Source: JANQJA01 sp047947185 (GTDB lineage: Bacteria; Pseudomonadota; Gammaproteobacteria; Pseudomonadales; Azotimanducaceae). From it: a stretch of DNA of 64,000 nt. A program made the position numbers and the translations under genes. Under the pieces are notes generated by a model that saw only the letters and a list, made by a program, of their open reading frames with translations, did not search any database and was not told where the DNA came from. The stretch is taken from positions 5,084,001 through 5,148,000 of the forward strand of contig CP170502.1 in assembly GCA_047947185.1 (NCBI GenBank), written 5' to 3'. This document shows, one piece after another, positions 9,121 to 16,886 of the stretch (the first letter of the stretch is position 1; each line of letters begins with the position of its first letter).

Positions 9121-10595
9121 TGAATTACATCATAGAAAAAATAAAAAATGTGTTTCAGAAGATCACTTCTGACTCAACGGCTGTGAGAAGTCGATTATTT
9201 CCAATCTACTTCGTGACCCACGCTCTGATCATCTATTTCTCAATCTTGATTGGCTACAGTGTGTATCAGAGCTTCTTAGTCGGGTCGCATGAAGACTTCC
9301 TCGAAGGCCTTCAATCGACTCAGGTCGTACCCGACGTGCTAAAAAACTATCCCACCAGTGGTATTTCCGTAGATGGCGTGACGGTCGATGACAAGACGCT
9401 GTCTAACCGTGAACTGTCAGAGCTACTGTTAGCCGCTGAGATCGTCGAAAGCCGTGATGTCGCAGACCCAGACGCCATTCTGGATATCGAGAGTGCAGGC
9501 GTCGGGGCGTGGTTGGCGACGACCTTACTCAGCACTGACCTGCAATCCGATAATCTCAACTTGGTTGATGCAATGGCGGGTTTGCCGCGGATGTCAGCAG
9601 AAAGCACACCAGAGGCCGTGCCGACGCTTGAAGTATTGATCCGGCTCTACCGAGAGACGGGCTTTGGCGGGGACGGTAAAGACAGCTCGGTTGATGATAT
9701 CGGGCTGCACAGTGCAACCTTGGCCAGCAGCCTCGCTGGTATTGCTCCAGAGCTCTGCCCGCTGAGCGAACGCATGTGCAATATTCTAAATGCGATTACG
9801 TTTACGTCTGACCAGCGCGACAGTGTAAAAGATGTCGATATCGCCTCGGCAATCAAGAATGTGATGAAGGTGCCGTACCGCCATTATGACCCGGCGCTAA
9901 CCACTAGGGGCGGCCAGCTTCAGCCCATGATCTATAACCCGTCGGGTGTGGGCGGCCTGTACTACTCTGTGGCGCCTGGTGTTGGTGCTGTCGATTTGGT
10001 GGATCTGAATTGGTTTACAGAGGAACCTTCGCAGCTCAGTGAAGCGGTTTTTCGTTTGTCCTACATGCTGGTCAATGAACTTTATCGCCATGACAACGTA
10101 AAAAACCCTCGTTTTGTGTACCAGGCGTTTCGCGGTGAGATTCAGCTAGCACTCTTTTTTCTGATTAGCTATCTTGCCCTGCGCTTGCTTTGGCGGATGG
10201 TTCAGGTTGTTGTAAACCAACCTACTCAAAAAGACTGGGTTCGCCGTGCATTCATTCCTTCTGCGGTACTTATGCAGGGTGAAATCGATGCTGACAATTA
10301 CGAGCGCGAGTTAATTCGAAGCCGAGGCTCAATTGATCAACTCATTAATGTTCTGCCATTAATCGGTTTGTTCGGCACTGTGTACGGAATCTCAGGTGCG
10401 CTGCCCAATGCCGCTGCGGCGGTCAGCGGCACAGGACCTGCAGCGGCAGCGAGCGTGAATGCCCTGTTCGAGCAGTTAGGTTTAGCGTTTATCACCACGG
10501 CCATTGCGGTCGCCGGTGTGATCATTCTTGAGTACTGCTGGGAGAAGATTCAAACCCTTGAAGAAGTGTTGATTTGGAAGAGTATTCACGGCTAG
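9120..10595 (+). CDS. MotA/TolQ/ExbB-family proton-channel-like protein with large periplasmic insertion
   Basis: 491 residues. The C-terminal quarter carries the family signature: LPLIGLFGTVYGISGAL (about 412-427, compare ExbB PFIGLFGTVWGI) and a last span with LAFITTAIAVAGVIIL containing the pore Thr residues. Predicted spans: about 28-52, 343-366, 410-432 and 453-478. The segment between spans 1 and 2 is about 290 residues and should face the periplasm, far larger than in TolQ or MotA. Members of this family form pentamers around two B subunits and couple ion flow to work in the envelope. The next two genes encode B-subunit-like proteins, and the preceding gene a plausible periplasmic client. 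The short cytoplasmic parts argue against a flagellar motor role. Confidence 0.85.
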   Translation: MNYIIEKIKNVFQKITSDSTAVRSRLFPIYFVTHALIIYFSILIGYSVYQSFLVGSHEDFLEGLQSTQVVPDVLKNYPTSGISVDGVTVDDKTLSNRELSELLLAAEIVESRDVADPDAILDIESAGVGAWLATTLLSTDLQSDNLNLVDAMAGLPRMSAESTPEAVPTLEVLIRLYRETGFGGDGKDSSVDDIGLHSATLASSLAGIAPELCPLSERMCNILNAITFTSDQRDSVKDVDIASAIKNVMKVPYRHYDPALTTRGGQLQPMIYNPSGVGGLYYSVAPGVGAVDLVDLNWFTEEPSQLSEAVFRLSYMLVNELYRHDNVKNPRFVYQAFRGEIQLALFFLISYLALRLLWRMVQVVVNQPTQKDWVRRAFIPSAVLMQGEIDADNYERELIRSRGSIDQLINVLPLIGLFGTVYGISGALPNAAAAVSGTGPAAAASVNALFEQLGLAFITTAIAVAGVIILEYCWEKIQTLEEVLIWKSIHG

Positions 10596-10604
10596 GGCGA
10601 CATC

Positions 10605-11165
10605 ATGTCAATCAAACACCAATTCAAGAAGCAGAGAAACCCTGCCTTCGCAAACTCGTTCGCCGACTTAATGATGGGGGCAATGGGGATTATCATCGTT
10701 TTATTGACCTTCCTGAAAATTGTCGAGATCAACGGGCAGGGCAGCGTCACGGCAAATAGCGATCTCACTTTGCCGCCTGGGCTTCGTGACTTGAATGCAC
10801 ACCCCCTTGTTCGGCTACGTATTTCAAGTTGTGGGGCGGCGTTTGAGGCACTGCCGATTGATGAGGCGATGAAGATTGAAGCTATGCCGCTTAGGGTGGC
10901 CACTACCGCACTCCAAAACCCGTTGGTATCCACCGGTAGGGTGGGCGATTGCATTGTCCAAAACCTCGTTTTTCCGCAGGGCCTACAGGGAGCGCCGCTT
11001 CAACTCAATGCAACAAAGCGCTCAGAATACCCTATTAGTTTCAGTTTCAATATTGGTGGCTTTGCTCTTCAAGATCGGCTCGGGCCATTCCAAGGTGATG
11101 CGGGAATCGTGGCGATGATTAACCCGGAAAGCCCCAATGTTATTGAGATAAGGCAGGCGTTATGA
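10605..11165 (+). CDS. MotB/ExbD/TolR-like stator subunit 1
   Basis: 186 residues: a basic cytoplasmic N-tail (KHQFKKQRNP), one membrane span (FADLMMGAMGIIIVLLTFL) with Asp21 at its cytoplasmic end, then about 140 periplasmic residues. The basic tail, then F-x-D-L-M-M, then a hydrophobic span, is the arrangement of MotB, whose Asp32 carries protons; ExbD Asp25 and TolR Asp23 are equivalent. There is no OmpA-type peptidoglycan-binding domain; the periplasmic part has two Cys and matches nothing I know. It follows the channel gene by 9 bp and overlaps the next gene by ATGA. Its assignment as a stator B subunit rests on the span, the Asp and the gene order. Confidence 0.72.
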   Translation: MSIKHQFKKQRNPAFANSFADLMMGAMGIIIVLLTFLKIVEINGQGSVTANSDLTLPPGLRDLNAHPLVRLRISSCGAAFEALPIDEAMKIEAMPLRVATTALQNPLVSTGRVGDCIVQNLVFPQGLQGAPLQLNATKRSEYPISFSFNIGGFALQDRLGPFQGDAGIVAMINPESPNVIEIRQAL

Positions 11166-11917
11166 ACCTGTCAGAACTCAGTGCTTACAAGAAAAGACGA
11201 GCGAAGACTCGGTTGTCTTACTTATTGCTCGATATTTTTCTTGGCGGCTTCATCGTCGGTGTGGTTTTAATGACGACGTTGGGACGTCCCGCACGTACGG
11301 CCCCTGCAACTGGTTCGGGTGGGTACCCGTTTGTGCTGGTGGAATTTTACTGGGATCCAGGGCTCAACGTTTTCAGCCCCTCGGTCTCGCACAGCGCCCA
11401 AATAGATCAGCCAATTACCGCGGCGCATAGCCTTCATACACCGGGTTTTGCTTCCCCTGCAAACGCACCCAACTCGCGCCTATGGTTACCCTACGACTTG
11501 TTGTCGGGGTATTTTGAAGTCGGCCAAACTTTTCCCGCCCAAAGTATCAGCATGGATGGGTTCTATTTAGAGCCCACTGAGGGGCTTAAGATGGCTAAAG
11601 CAGATCGTGACCCGACCGTTGACGGTAAAGGCTTTGGCTATGTCTGGATAGAAAACCCCTGCTACGGGAAATGGAAGTTCGCCCTACGACATGTTGAAGA
11701 GACATTGTCTAGCTCGGGGCAAAATGTGATGGTGCGGGTCAGCTATTCCTATGGCGATTTAGACGCAGAATCAAACGTTGATGGGGATAATTCAGGGCCC
11801 ATTAATGCCGTTCGTGATGTCGACAACGCACTGTACGAAACGATTGCCGGAATCAACGAGATCGAAGTCGTACTTGATGCAGAAGTATTAAGGCGGGCCG
11901 AATGCCCTGCAACCTAG
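11162..11917 (+). CDS. MotB/ExbD-like stator subunit 2 (divergent)
   Basis: 251 residues: a basic N-tail (YKKRRAKTRLSY), one span (LLLDIFLGGFIVGVVLMTTL) with Asp24 near its cytoplasmic end, and a periplasmic domain of about 205 residues rich in Pro, Tyr and Asp that I do not recognise. It has the same topology and Asp placement as the preceding protein but no obvious sequence similarity outside the span, so it is not a recent duplicate. It overlaps the previous gene by 4 bp. It may pair with subunit 1 as a heterodimer inside the channel pentamer, or may be a single-span accessory protein whose Asp is coincidental. It is the last gene of the operon; no terminator hairpin is evident downstream. 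Confidence 0.68.
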   Translation: MNLSELSAYKKRRAKTRLSYLLLDIFLGGFIVGVVLMTTLGRPARTAPATGSGGYPFVLVEFYWDPGLNVFSPSVSHSAQIDQPITAAHSLHTPGFASPANAPNSRLWLPYDLLSGYFEVGQTFPAQSISMDGFYLEPTEGLKMAKADRDPTVDGKGFGYVWIENPCYGKWKFALRHVEETLSSSGQNVMVRVSYSYGDLDAESNVDGDNSGPINAVRDVDNALYETIAGINEIEVVLDAEVLRRAECPAT

Positions 11918-11974
11918 CCGCCCGTGAATGGATGAATTCAAAGCCGCCAATATTTTGATGCAGGGCTGAGACGG

Positions 11975-12147
11975 TCAGTTACTGCTGATGATCCGTTCCG
12001 TATAATTCAACGGAAGCTCGAATGCGCCTCGGGCTGGAACATTCAACCCAAGCGGCTCGAGCTCTTCGGCAACTTCAATCATGAAGGTCATGCAGTCGTT
12101 CTCTGACAGCGCGTATGAGCGCAGTACCAAGTCACCATCGCCCGCGG
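11975..12147 (-). pseudogene. 3' remnant of an unknown gene cut by the IS91 fragment
   Basis: On the minus strand, frame continues from the IS91 junction at 12147/12148 to a stop at 11975, giving about 57 residues (AGDGDLVLRSYALSENDCMT... NYTERIISSN). The composition is protein-like, and the upstream residues before AGDGD come from antisense IS91 sequence, so the true N-terminus is lost. The family is unknown. It is convergent with the end of the five-gene operon. Confidence 0.5.
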
Positions 12148-12536
12148 TCTGGAAGAACCGTGAAGTCAAGGGTGCAAAGTGGCGCAGTCACGTTGATTCA
12201 GCGCTTCGGCTCAGCCTTTTACCTTAACTTACACTTTCACATGCTTTACCTGAATGGTGTCTACGACCCAAAAGGCTACTTCTGGCCGGTGAAGCCACCG
12301 ACCGCGGAAGATCTGAACAAGATCTCACATACGATCGCTAAACGGGTATCACGATACCTGGAACGGGCAGGGTACTTATACAGGGATGCTGAGTCAGCGT
12401 ATCTGGATCTGATCCAGGAAGAAGGCGATGCCCTGCAAGGTATCATTGGTGCTTCCATTGCTTACCGGCTGGTCTTTGGTCCGAATGCTGGCAGGAAAGC
12501 ATTGACCCTGCAGGCTGTGCCTGTCGGCGACACCCG
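12148..12536 (+). pseudogene. IS91 transposase fragment, right copy of the direct repeat
   Basis: Gap-free match to 160-548 with about 8 mismatches. It encodes the same internal transposase segment (GRTVKSRAQSGAVTLIQRFG to LQAVPVGDTR), but nothing of the gene on either side: the left end joins a truncated unknown gene and the right end joins an IS3-type fragment. It lacks its 5' and 3' thirds and cannot encode an active enzyme. Confidence 0.92.
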
Positions 12537-12642
12537 ACCAGCGTTCGTCGGCTTTGGTGGGCAAGCTTATTGGCACCCTGGGTCTGGTCAGCTTTTTCCG
12601 CTTCTTGGTGCGTACCTGTAGACCTTCCTCTGCGTAGCTCAA
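12537..12642 (-). pseudogene. IS3-family transposase (OrfB) fragment
   Basis: The minus strand reads YAEEGLQVRTKKRKKLTRP followed by RVPISLPTKADERWS, matching the IS3-family OrfB segment just before the DDE core (usually YREEGLQVRTKKRKK, then PTKANERWSMDF). It breaks off exactly where the IS91 fragment begins, so only about 35 residues of the transposase remain. The end toward 12642 is approximate. Confidence 0.75.
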
Positions 12643-12678
12643 GCTGAACCTGGCGTTGTCTTTGAAACTGGTCAAATT

Positions 12679-13599
12679 TCAGCGTTGAGATGATGCCGTA
12701 AGCACGTTGAAGAACTTCGTGGCATCGTAGTCCGTGATAATCCAAGTGTTGCTGTCTTCGGACAATCTGGCACCCCATCGGTCTCCCTCTCTGTACATTT
12801 CAACCTGTGCCCACTGTCCAATCCGGGGATCTATTGCACAACAGGCGGCTAGCGGGTCGTGAAACCGTTTGCCTTCACTTTTCTTCTGTAGATAACTGTC
12901 CATGCCTTGCCAGATTTTTTGAAGCGATAGGCTTCGATCCTTCAACGGTCGAATAGCTTCATGCATTGATTGGTCGTAGTAGACCCGATGGCAAACGTTT
13001 TTTGACACGAAGTGCCTCAATTCAATGCCGGGGTGCGCCAGGGCTGCCAGTGCAGACTTTGGGTCGCCGTTCAAGTTGAAGGTCGGACAGGTTGCTAGCC
13101 CACTGAATTTTGGAAGCTGTTTCGCGGCGGGTACAACTCCCTCTCCGGCGAAACCGCCCTGGGCTACCCAACGACCCAATGTGAAATTGGGTTTTTGGAT
13201 TGCCTGCCCAAGATTCTTTAGAGGCGCGCCCGTCACTAGCGTGGTTTGCGGGCCACAAACTTCGTGTAGGAGGTCGCCCCCGCGCTCCGCGTCAAACGAA
13301 GGCGGGATATCGCCAAACACCTTGTAGTGCCAGGCGGAAACACATTCTTTCGGATGCTCCAGATTAAAGGCTCCAACGGGGATGTATTCTCTGGCGAACC
13401 ACTTTAAGGCGTGGCGAACAACGCCGATTTGCTGAGGTGTCCCTGGCGTCACGGTGATGGCTTTGAGATCGACGTCCGGATGGCCCAGCAGCAGGAGCAA
13501 CGTCAAAAAATCGTCCGGATCCTGCGTCTCCATATCAAAGACCATCGAAATAGGTTGCTTCTGTCGTTCGGCTGATGTGTGCAACTGTTTCTGTTCCAT
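12679..13599 (-). CDS. Nucleoside hydrolase family protein
   Basis: 306 residues. The N-terminus MVFDMETQDPDDFLTLLLLLGHP followed by DLKAITVTPGTPQQIGVVRHAL is the nucleoside hydrolase fold's Asp cluster and following helix, but the usual DTDPGxDDA appears as DMETQDPDD, with one extra residue and Glu replacing Asp. Family members split the N-glycosidic bond of ribonucleosides, using a Ca2+ held by these Asp residues. There is no signal peptide, so it should be cytoplasmic. It lies 17 bp downstream of the exonuclease gene and is probably co-transcribed, which would fit RNA or nucleotide salvage. Substrate is not readable from the sequence. Confidence 0.8.
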   Translation of the reverse strand: MEQKQLHTSAERQKQPISMVFDMETQDPDDFLTLLLLLGHPDVDLKAITVTPGTPQQIGVVRHALKWFAREYIPVGAFNLEHPKECVSAWHYKVFGDIPPSFDAERGGDLLHEVCGPQTTLVTGAPLKNLGQAIQKPNFTLGRWVAQGGFAGEGVVPAAKQLPKFSGLATCPTFNLNGDPKSALAALAHPGIELRHFVSKNVCHRVYYDQSMHEAIRPLKDRSLSLQKIWQGMDSYLQKKSEGKRFHDPLAACCAIDPRIGQWAQVEMYREGDRWGARLSEDSNTWIITDYDATKFFNVLTASSQR

Positions 13600-13616
13600 T
13601 GCGTTCGGCTTGGCGG

Positions 13617-14159
13617 TCAGAAAATGAACGGAAGTAGCCTGGCCATATTCCTCGCATCATCAATTCCCCGATGATGTTTGCCCTCCAGTGGAATGGAACA
13701 GTGCCGCAAGGCCTCTGTCATGCCCAGCTTCTTGCGGAGGTTCTGGCGTTCGGAGAAACGAACCTTGATGTTGACATGCGGCGCGCCGATGGGAAAGGGA
13801 AGACGGTGATAGCCACAGTCCTGCCTGAGCTGATGTTTATCGTAGTCGCCCCAGGAACAGAAGAGGAAATTTGGGTATTGGTACATCCAGCGTTTGAATG
13901 CATCAACCGCAGCAGGGAATTTGAGCGCTGCATCAACATCGGTCTGTTCGATGCTGGTCAGTTCGGTACAGAAGTTGGTGAGTATCGGATGCCTGACTGG
14001 TTTGATAAAAGTGCAGAACTCATCGACAGTATTGAGGGTGTCAGCGCGTACCATGACAGCGCCAATTTCAATGGTTTCCATTTCGCGCCGCGGGATGGAT
14101 TCTTGATTGCAGCAGGTCGCTTCCAGATCGACAATCAGATAGTGCTCGATGTTATTCAT
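13617..14159 (-). CDS. ERI1/KapD-like 3'-5' exonuclease (DEDDh)
   Basis: 180 residues, a single exonuclease domain. Motif ExoI is YLIVDLEATC (Asp11 and Glu13 as metal ligands), followed by METIEIGAVMV typical of the ERI1/KapD subgroup. ExoII is around FCSWGDYDKHQL, and ExoIII is HHRGIDDARNMARL with the catalytic His and Asp. ERI1-like enzymes trim RNA 3' ends; the bacterial members are less defined. It is the first gene of a likely two-gene unit with the nucleoside hydrolase. Confidence 0.87.
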   Translation of the reverse strand: MNNIEHYLIVDLEATCCNQESIPRREMETIEIGAVMVRADTLNTVDEFCTFIKPVRHPILTNFCTELTSIEQTDVDAALKFPAAVDAFKRWMYQYPNFLFCSWGDYDKHQLRQDCGYHRLPFPIGAPHVNIKVRFSERQNLRKKLGMTEALRHCSIPLEGKHHRGIDDARNMARLLPFIF

Positions 14160-14301
14160 TGAAGTTTGTCCCTGGTCCGGCCAAGTTCACTCGGCTGTTC
14201 TTTGGTTTGTTACATCCAATGCCAAGAGCGGATTATTTTGCTTTTGCTTACAGAGTGTTAGCAGTGCACACAAACCGTTGAAAATTATTCGTGCCTGGCA
14301 T

Positions 14302-15540
14302 TTATAGTGGTTTGTTGGGAGTGTTGCCAGCCGCTTCGCCAGTGTCAGTTCTATTCTTGTACATGTAAATCCGCGTGTCATTCATCCAGCTGACAACTAG
14401 CTTGCGCATGGCATCTGATGCCCACGCGTTGTTTTTGCCGGCCAGTTGGAACTGACTATCTGTGCCCTGGTCCCTGATCGCCAGCGTGCCAATTTCCCGC
14501 TTGACGACGACTCGATAGAAGTAGATTTCTCCTGCAAGCGCTTCGTCTGCATATTGGGTAAAGACACAGTTTTCCTGCGCTTCGCCGTGTAGCTTCAGGT
14601 CCATCATGGTTTCGATAGGGGTAATGTGTTGGTTGCCGGGGCGCGGTGGTGTGGGTAGCACTTGCCCCAGGCGGATGCGCTTCGCCCATCTTGTGGCAAG
14701 CCTCTCCATCTGGACGGGTGTTCTGCAACGCAGGAGGAGACGCTGTTCAAATTTCAGGCTGCGGGCCAGTGCTTCAAGCTTGAGATAGGTGGCCTGCGCG
14801 TCAGAAAGCATCGTGACCATCTGGTCAAAGTCGGGTGCCATTGAGTCATCCCAGTGGCGAAAGCAGAGGGTATTCGCCAGCGCCGGCGCACGTGCTGCCA
14901 TCCACAAGTGTCCCAACTGGATGGTGTCGAGTTGTGCCAGCCGTGCAATGGCCTGCGGCGAGCGCAGGGCCAGGCGAACCAGCTTCAGGAGCGTTGGCGT
15001 GATGGCGGTGTATTGAATTCGATGCAGTAACCTCGCTGCGGTTTCGGACTGTATCAGCCTGCATTGGTGGAGGATCTCGTGGCGAGGGCGTTGCACCATT
15101 GCAGGTAAGGACGCCATGCCGCTATTCTGGCTGACGACCGCGTCTGCGGCCAGCCAGGCCAGTATCGGCGAGTCCTTGATCAACTGACTTACCAGGGGCT
15201 CTGGGCTTGCCAGCAAAAGAAACAGCGAACTTGACTCGAACAACCCCAGGTTTTCTGCGGGTAGCATGTGAAAGTTTGCGAAAGCCCGTCCCGGCTCGGT
15301 GGCCAGGATTTCAGCCGTGGACAACGGGAAAGTGGCCGGGCAATCAATAAGGTGGCCATGCTTGCCCAGGGTCACGGCGCGAAAGCTGTGTTGGTCCGGC
15401 AGGAGCCAGACCAGCCAGGGCTTTTTTTGCCAGGGTTCAACGACCTCGAGCAGCAATTCCCCTGTTAGCGTGCAGAACTCGAGATTGACAATCCGGTGCG
15501 TCTGGCGGAAGGCCTGGGATGTGTCGTGCCGCCTCTGCAT
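14302..15540 (-). CDS. PcfJ-like protein A
   Basis: 412 residues. The C-terminal third carries the PcfJ-type signature: METMMDLKLHGEAQENCVFTQYAD, then strand-like repeats and ASDAMRKLVVSWM. The N-terminal part is helical with no known domain. PcfJ proteins take their name from a conjugative plasmid locus and have no settled function. ATG 15540 overlaps the TGA of the dnaB-like gene (TGATG), so the two are translationally coupled. It shares LLLRCRTPVQMERL and GEAQENC with the 438-residue protein encoded across the divergent promoter region (LLLRCRSPREVRRL, GAAQENC), so these are diverged paralogs. Confidence 0.7.
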   Translation of the reverse strand: MQRRHDTSQAFRQTHRIVNLEFCTLTGELLLEVVEPWQKKPWLVWLLPDQHSFRAVTLGKHGHLIDCPATFPLSTAEILATEPGRAFANFHMLPAENLGLFESSSLFLLLASPEPLVSQLIKDSPILAWLAADAVVSQNSGMASLPAMVQRPRHEILHQCRLIQSETAARLLHRIQYTAITPTLLKLVRLALRSPQAIARLAQLDTIQLGHLWMAARAPALANTLCFRHWDDSMAPDFDQMVTMLSDAQATYLKLEALARSLKFEQRLLLRCRTPVQMERLATRWAKRIRLGQVLPTPPRPGNQHITPIETMMDLKLHGEAQENCVFTQYADEALAGEIYFYRVVVKREIGTLAIRDQGTDSQFQLAGKNNAWASDAMRKLVVSWMNDTRIYMYKNRTDTGEAAGNTPNKPL

Positions 15541-16886
15541 CAGAATTGTTGGGAGGGGTGCGCTGCATTCTCAAAGCGGGTGAGTTCATGCAGGAAGGTC
15601 AGCTTGATGGTGCCAATCGGGCCATTTCGATGTTTCAAAATGATGAGCTCCGCGTCGCCCCGTGGCGCCTGGTCGTTGTAGACCTCGTCCCGGTAGATCG
15701 CCAGGATCAGGTCGGCGTCCTGTTCGATTGAGCCGGATTCCCGCAGGTCAGATGCCATGGGGCGTCGGTTCACGCGATGTTCCGATTGGCGATTCAGCTG
15801 GGACAGGGCAAGTACCGGGCAATCAAACTCCTTGGCAATCTGTTTAAGTGAACGCGTAATCTCGGTGAGCTCTCCAACCCGGCTCTGGTGCTCCTTGTCG
15901 GCGTCCATGAGCTGGAGGTAGTCGATGATGACAATCCCTGGCAGCGCTCCCGTGGCATGGACGAAGCGGCGCAGGTTGGACCGAATCTGGTTGGGTGTCA
16001 GCTTGGCGGAATCGTCGATGTAGAGCGGCGCGCCGTCCAGTTTCGTGATGGCGGTGGTAATCTTGACCCAATCAACATCCTTGAGTTGCCCGGCGCGAAT
16101 GATCCCCTGGTCGAGCCTGCCCACGGAGGCGAGGAGCCGGAGGGCGATATCGGTGGCCGACATTTCCATGCTGAACACCAGAGCCGGTTTGGCCTCTTCC
16201 AGTGCAACGTATTCAGCCATGTTCATGGCAAGTGAGGTCTTGCCCATGGAAGGGCGCGCCGCGAGGATAATCAGGCTGGCCTTGCCAAACCCGTTGGTAA
16301 TGTTGTCGAGGTCGGTATAGCCGGATGGCAGGCCGGCGTAGCCACCCTGGCGACGCTGTATCTCGTCCAGCAGTGTCAGTGATGCGGGCAGAATGCTCGT
16401 GATGGACTGGAGTTCAGCTCGCATGGTCCTTTCAGCCGAGACTTCATAAACCTGGTTTTCCGCCTCGTTGATCACGTCGCTGATTGGCTTCTCTCCGGCG
16501 TCCATGGCCAGTGCCATCACCTGGGCTCCAACCATGACCAGCCGCCTGAGGGTGTGCTTGTTAGCCACAATGCGTGCGTAGGCCACAAGGTTGGCTGCGG
16601 TCGGGGTGCTGTCGTGGAGGGTAAGCAGGTATTCAAGGCCGCCCACATCATCCAGATGACCAACTGATTCGAGCTGTTGGGCCAGGGTCACAATGTCCAG
16701 CGGGGTCGATTGCGAACTGAGTTCGCTGATGGCACGGAAGATCAGCCGGTGGTTCGCCATGTAAAAATCTTCCGCCACCAGCAGTCCCATGATCTCGTCA
16801 AAGCGCTCCGGATCAATCAGAAGACCACCCAGCACGGCGCGCTCTGCTTCGATGGAGTGGGGTACCTGGCGCAGTCTGTCGGTCAT
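15540..16886 (-). CDS. dnaB: DnaB-family replicative DNA helicase
   Basis: 448 residues, full length for DnaB. The N-terminal domain starts PHSIEAERAVLGGLLIDPERFDEI. The RecA-like core has Walker A ARPSMGKTS (about 209-217), the Walker B region IVIIDYLQLM, and DSK-type end motifs SDLRESGSIEQDADLILAIYRDE and LIILKHRNGPIGTI. DnaB hexamers unwind DNA 5' to 3' at replication forks. The usual chromosomal neighbours (rplI, alr, radA) are absent; instead PcfJ-like genes and a AAA+ gene surround it. This suggests an accessory or mobile-element copy, but I cannot exclude that it is the only one. It faces the second PcfJ-like gene across a 108-bp divergent region. Confidence 0.93.
   Translation of the reverse strand: MTDRLRQVPHSIEAERAVLGGLLIDPERFDEIMGLLVAEDFYMANHRLIFRAISELSSQSTPLDIVTLAQQLESVGHLDDVGGLEYLLTLHDSTPTAANLVAYARIVANKHTLRRLVMVGAQVMALAMDAGEKPISDVINEAENQVYEVSAERTMRAELQSITSILPASLTLLDEIQRRQGGYAGLPSGYTDLDNITNGFGKASLIILAARPSMGKTSLAMNMAEYVALEEAKPALVFSMEMSATDIALRLLASVGRLDQGIIRAGQLKDVDWVKITTAITKLDGAPLYIDDSAKLTPNQIRSNLRRFVHATGALPGIVIIDYLQLMDADKEHQSRVGELTEITRSLKQIAKEFDCPVLALSQLNRQSEHRVNRRPMASDLRESGSIEQDADLILAIYRDEVYNDQAPRGDAELIILKHRNGPIGTIKLTFLHELTRFENAAHPSQQF

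Noticed and set aside
9120..11165. Flagellar motor MotAB or Tol-Pal/ExbBD locus
   Set aside because: No flagellar genes, TolA/TolB/Pal, TonB or receptor nearby; the periplasmic insertion and missing peptidoglycan-binding domain do not fit.
9120..11917. Zorya anti-phage system (ZorAB)
   Set aside because: Channel and B-type subunits are present, but the channel lacks the long cytoplasmic ZorA tail, the B proteins lack the OmpA domain of ZorB, and no ZorC, ZorD or ZorE is near.
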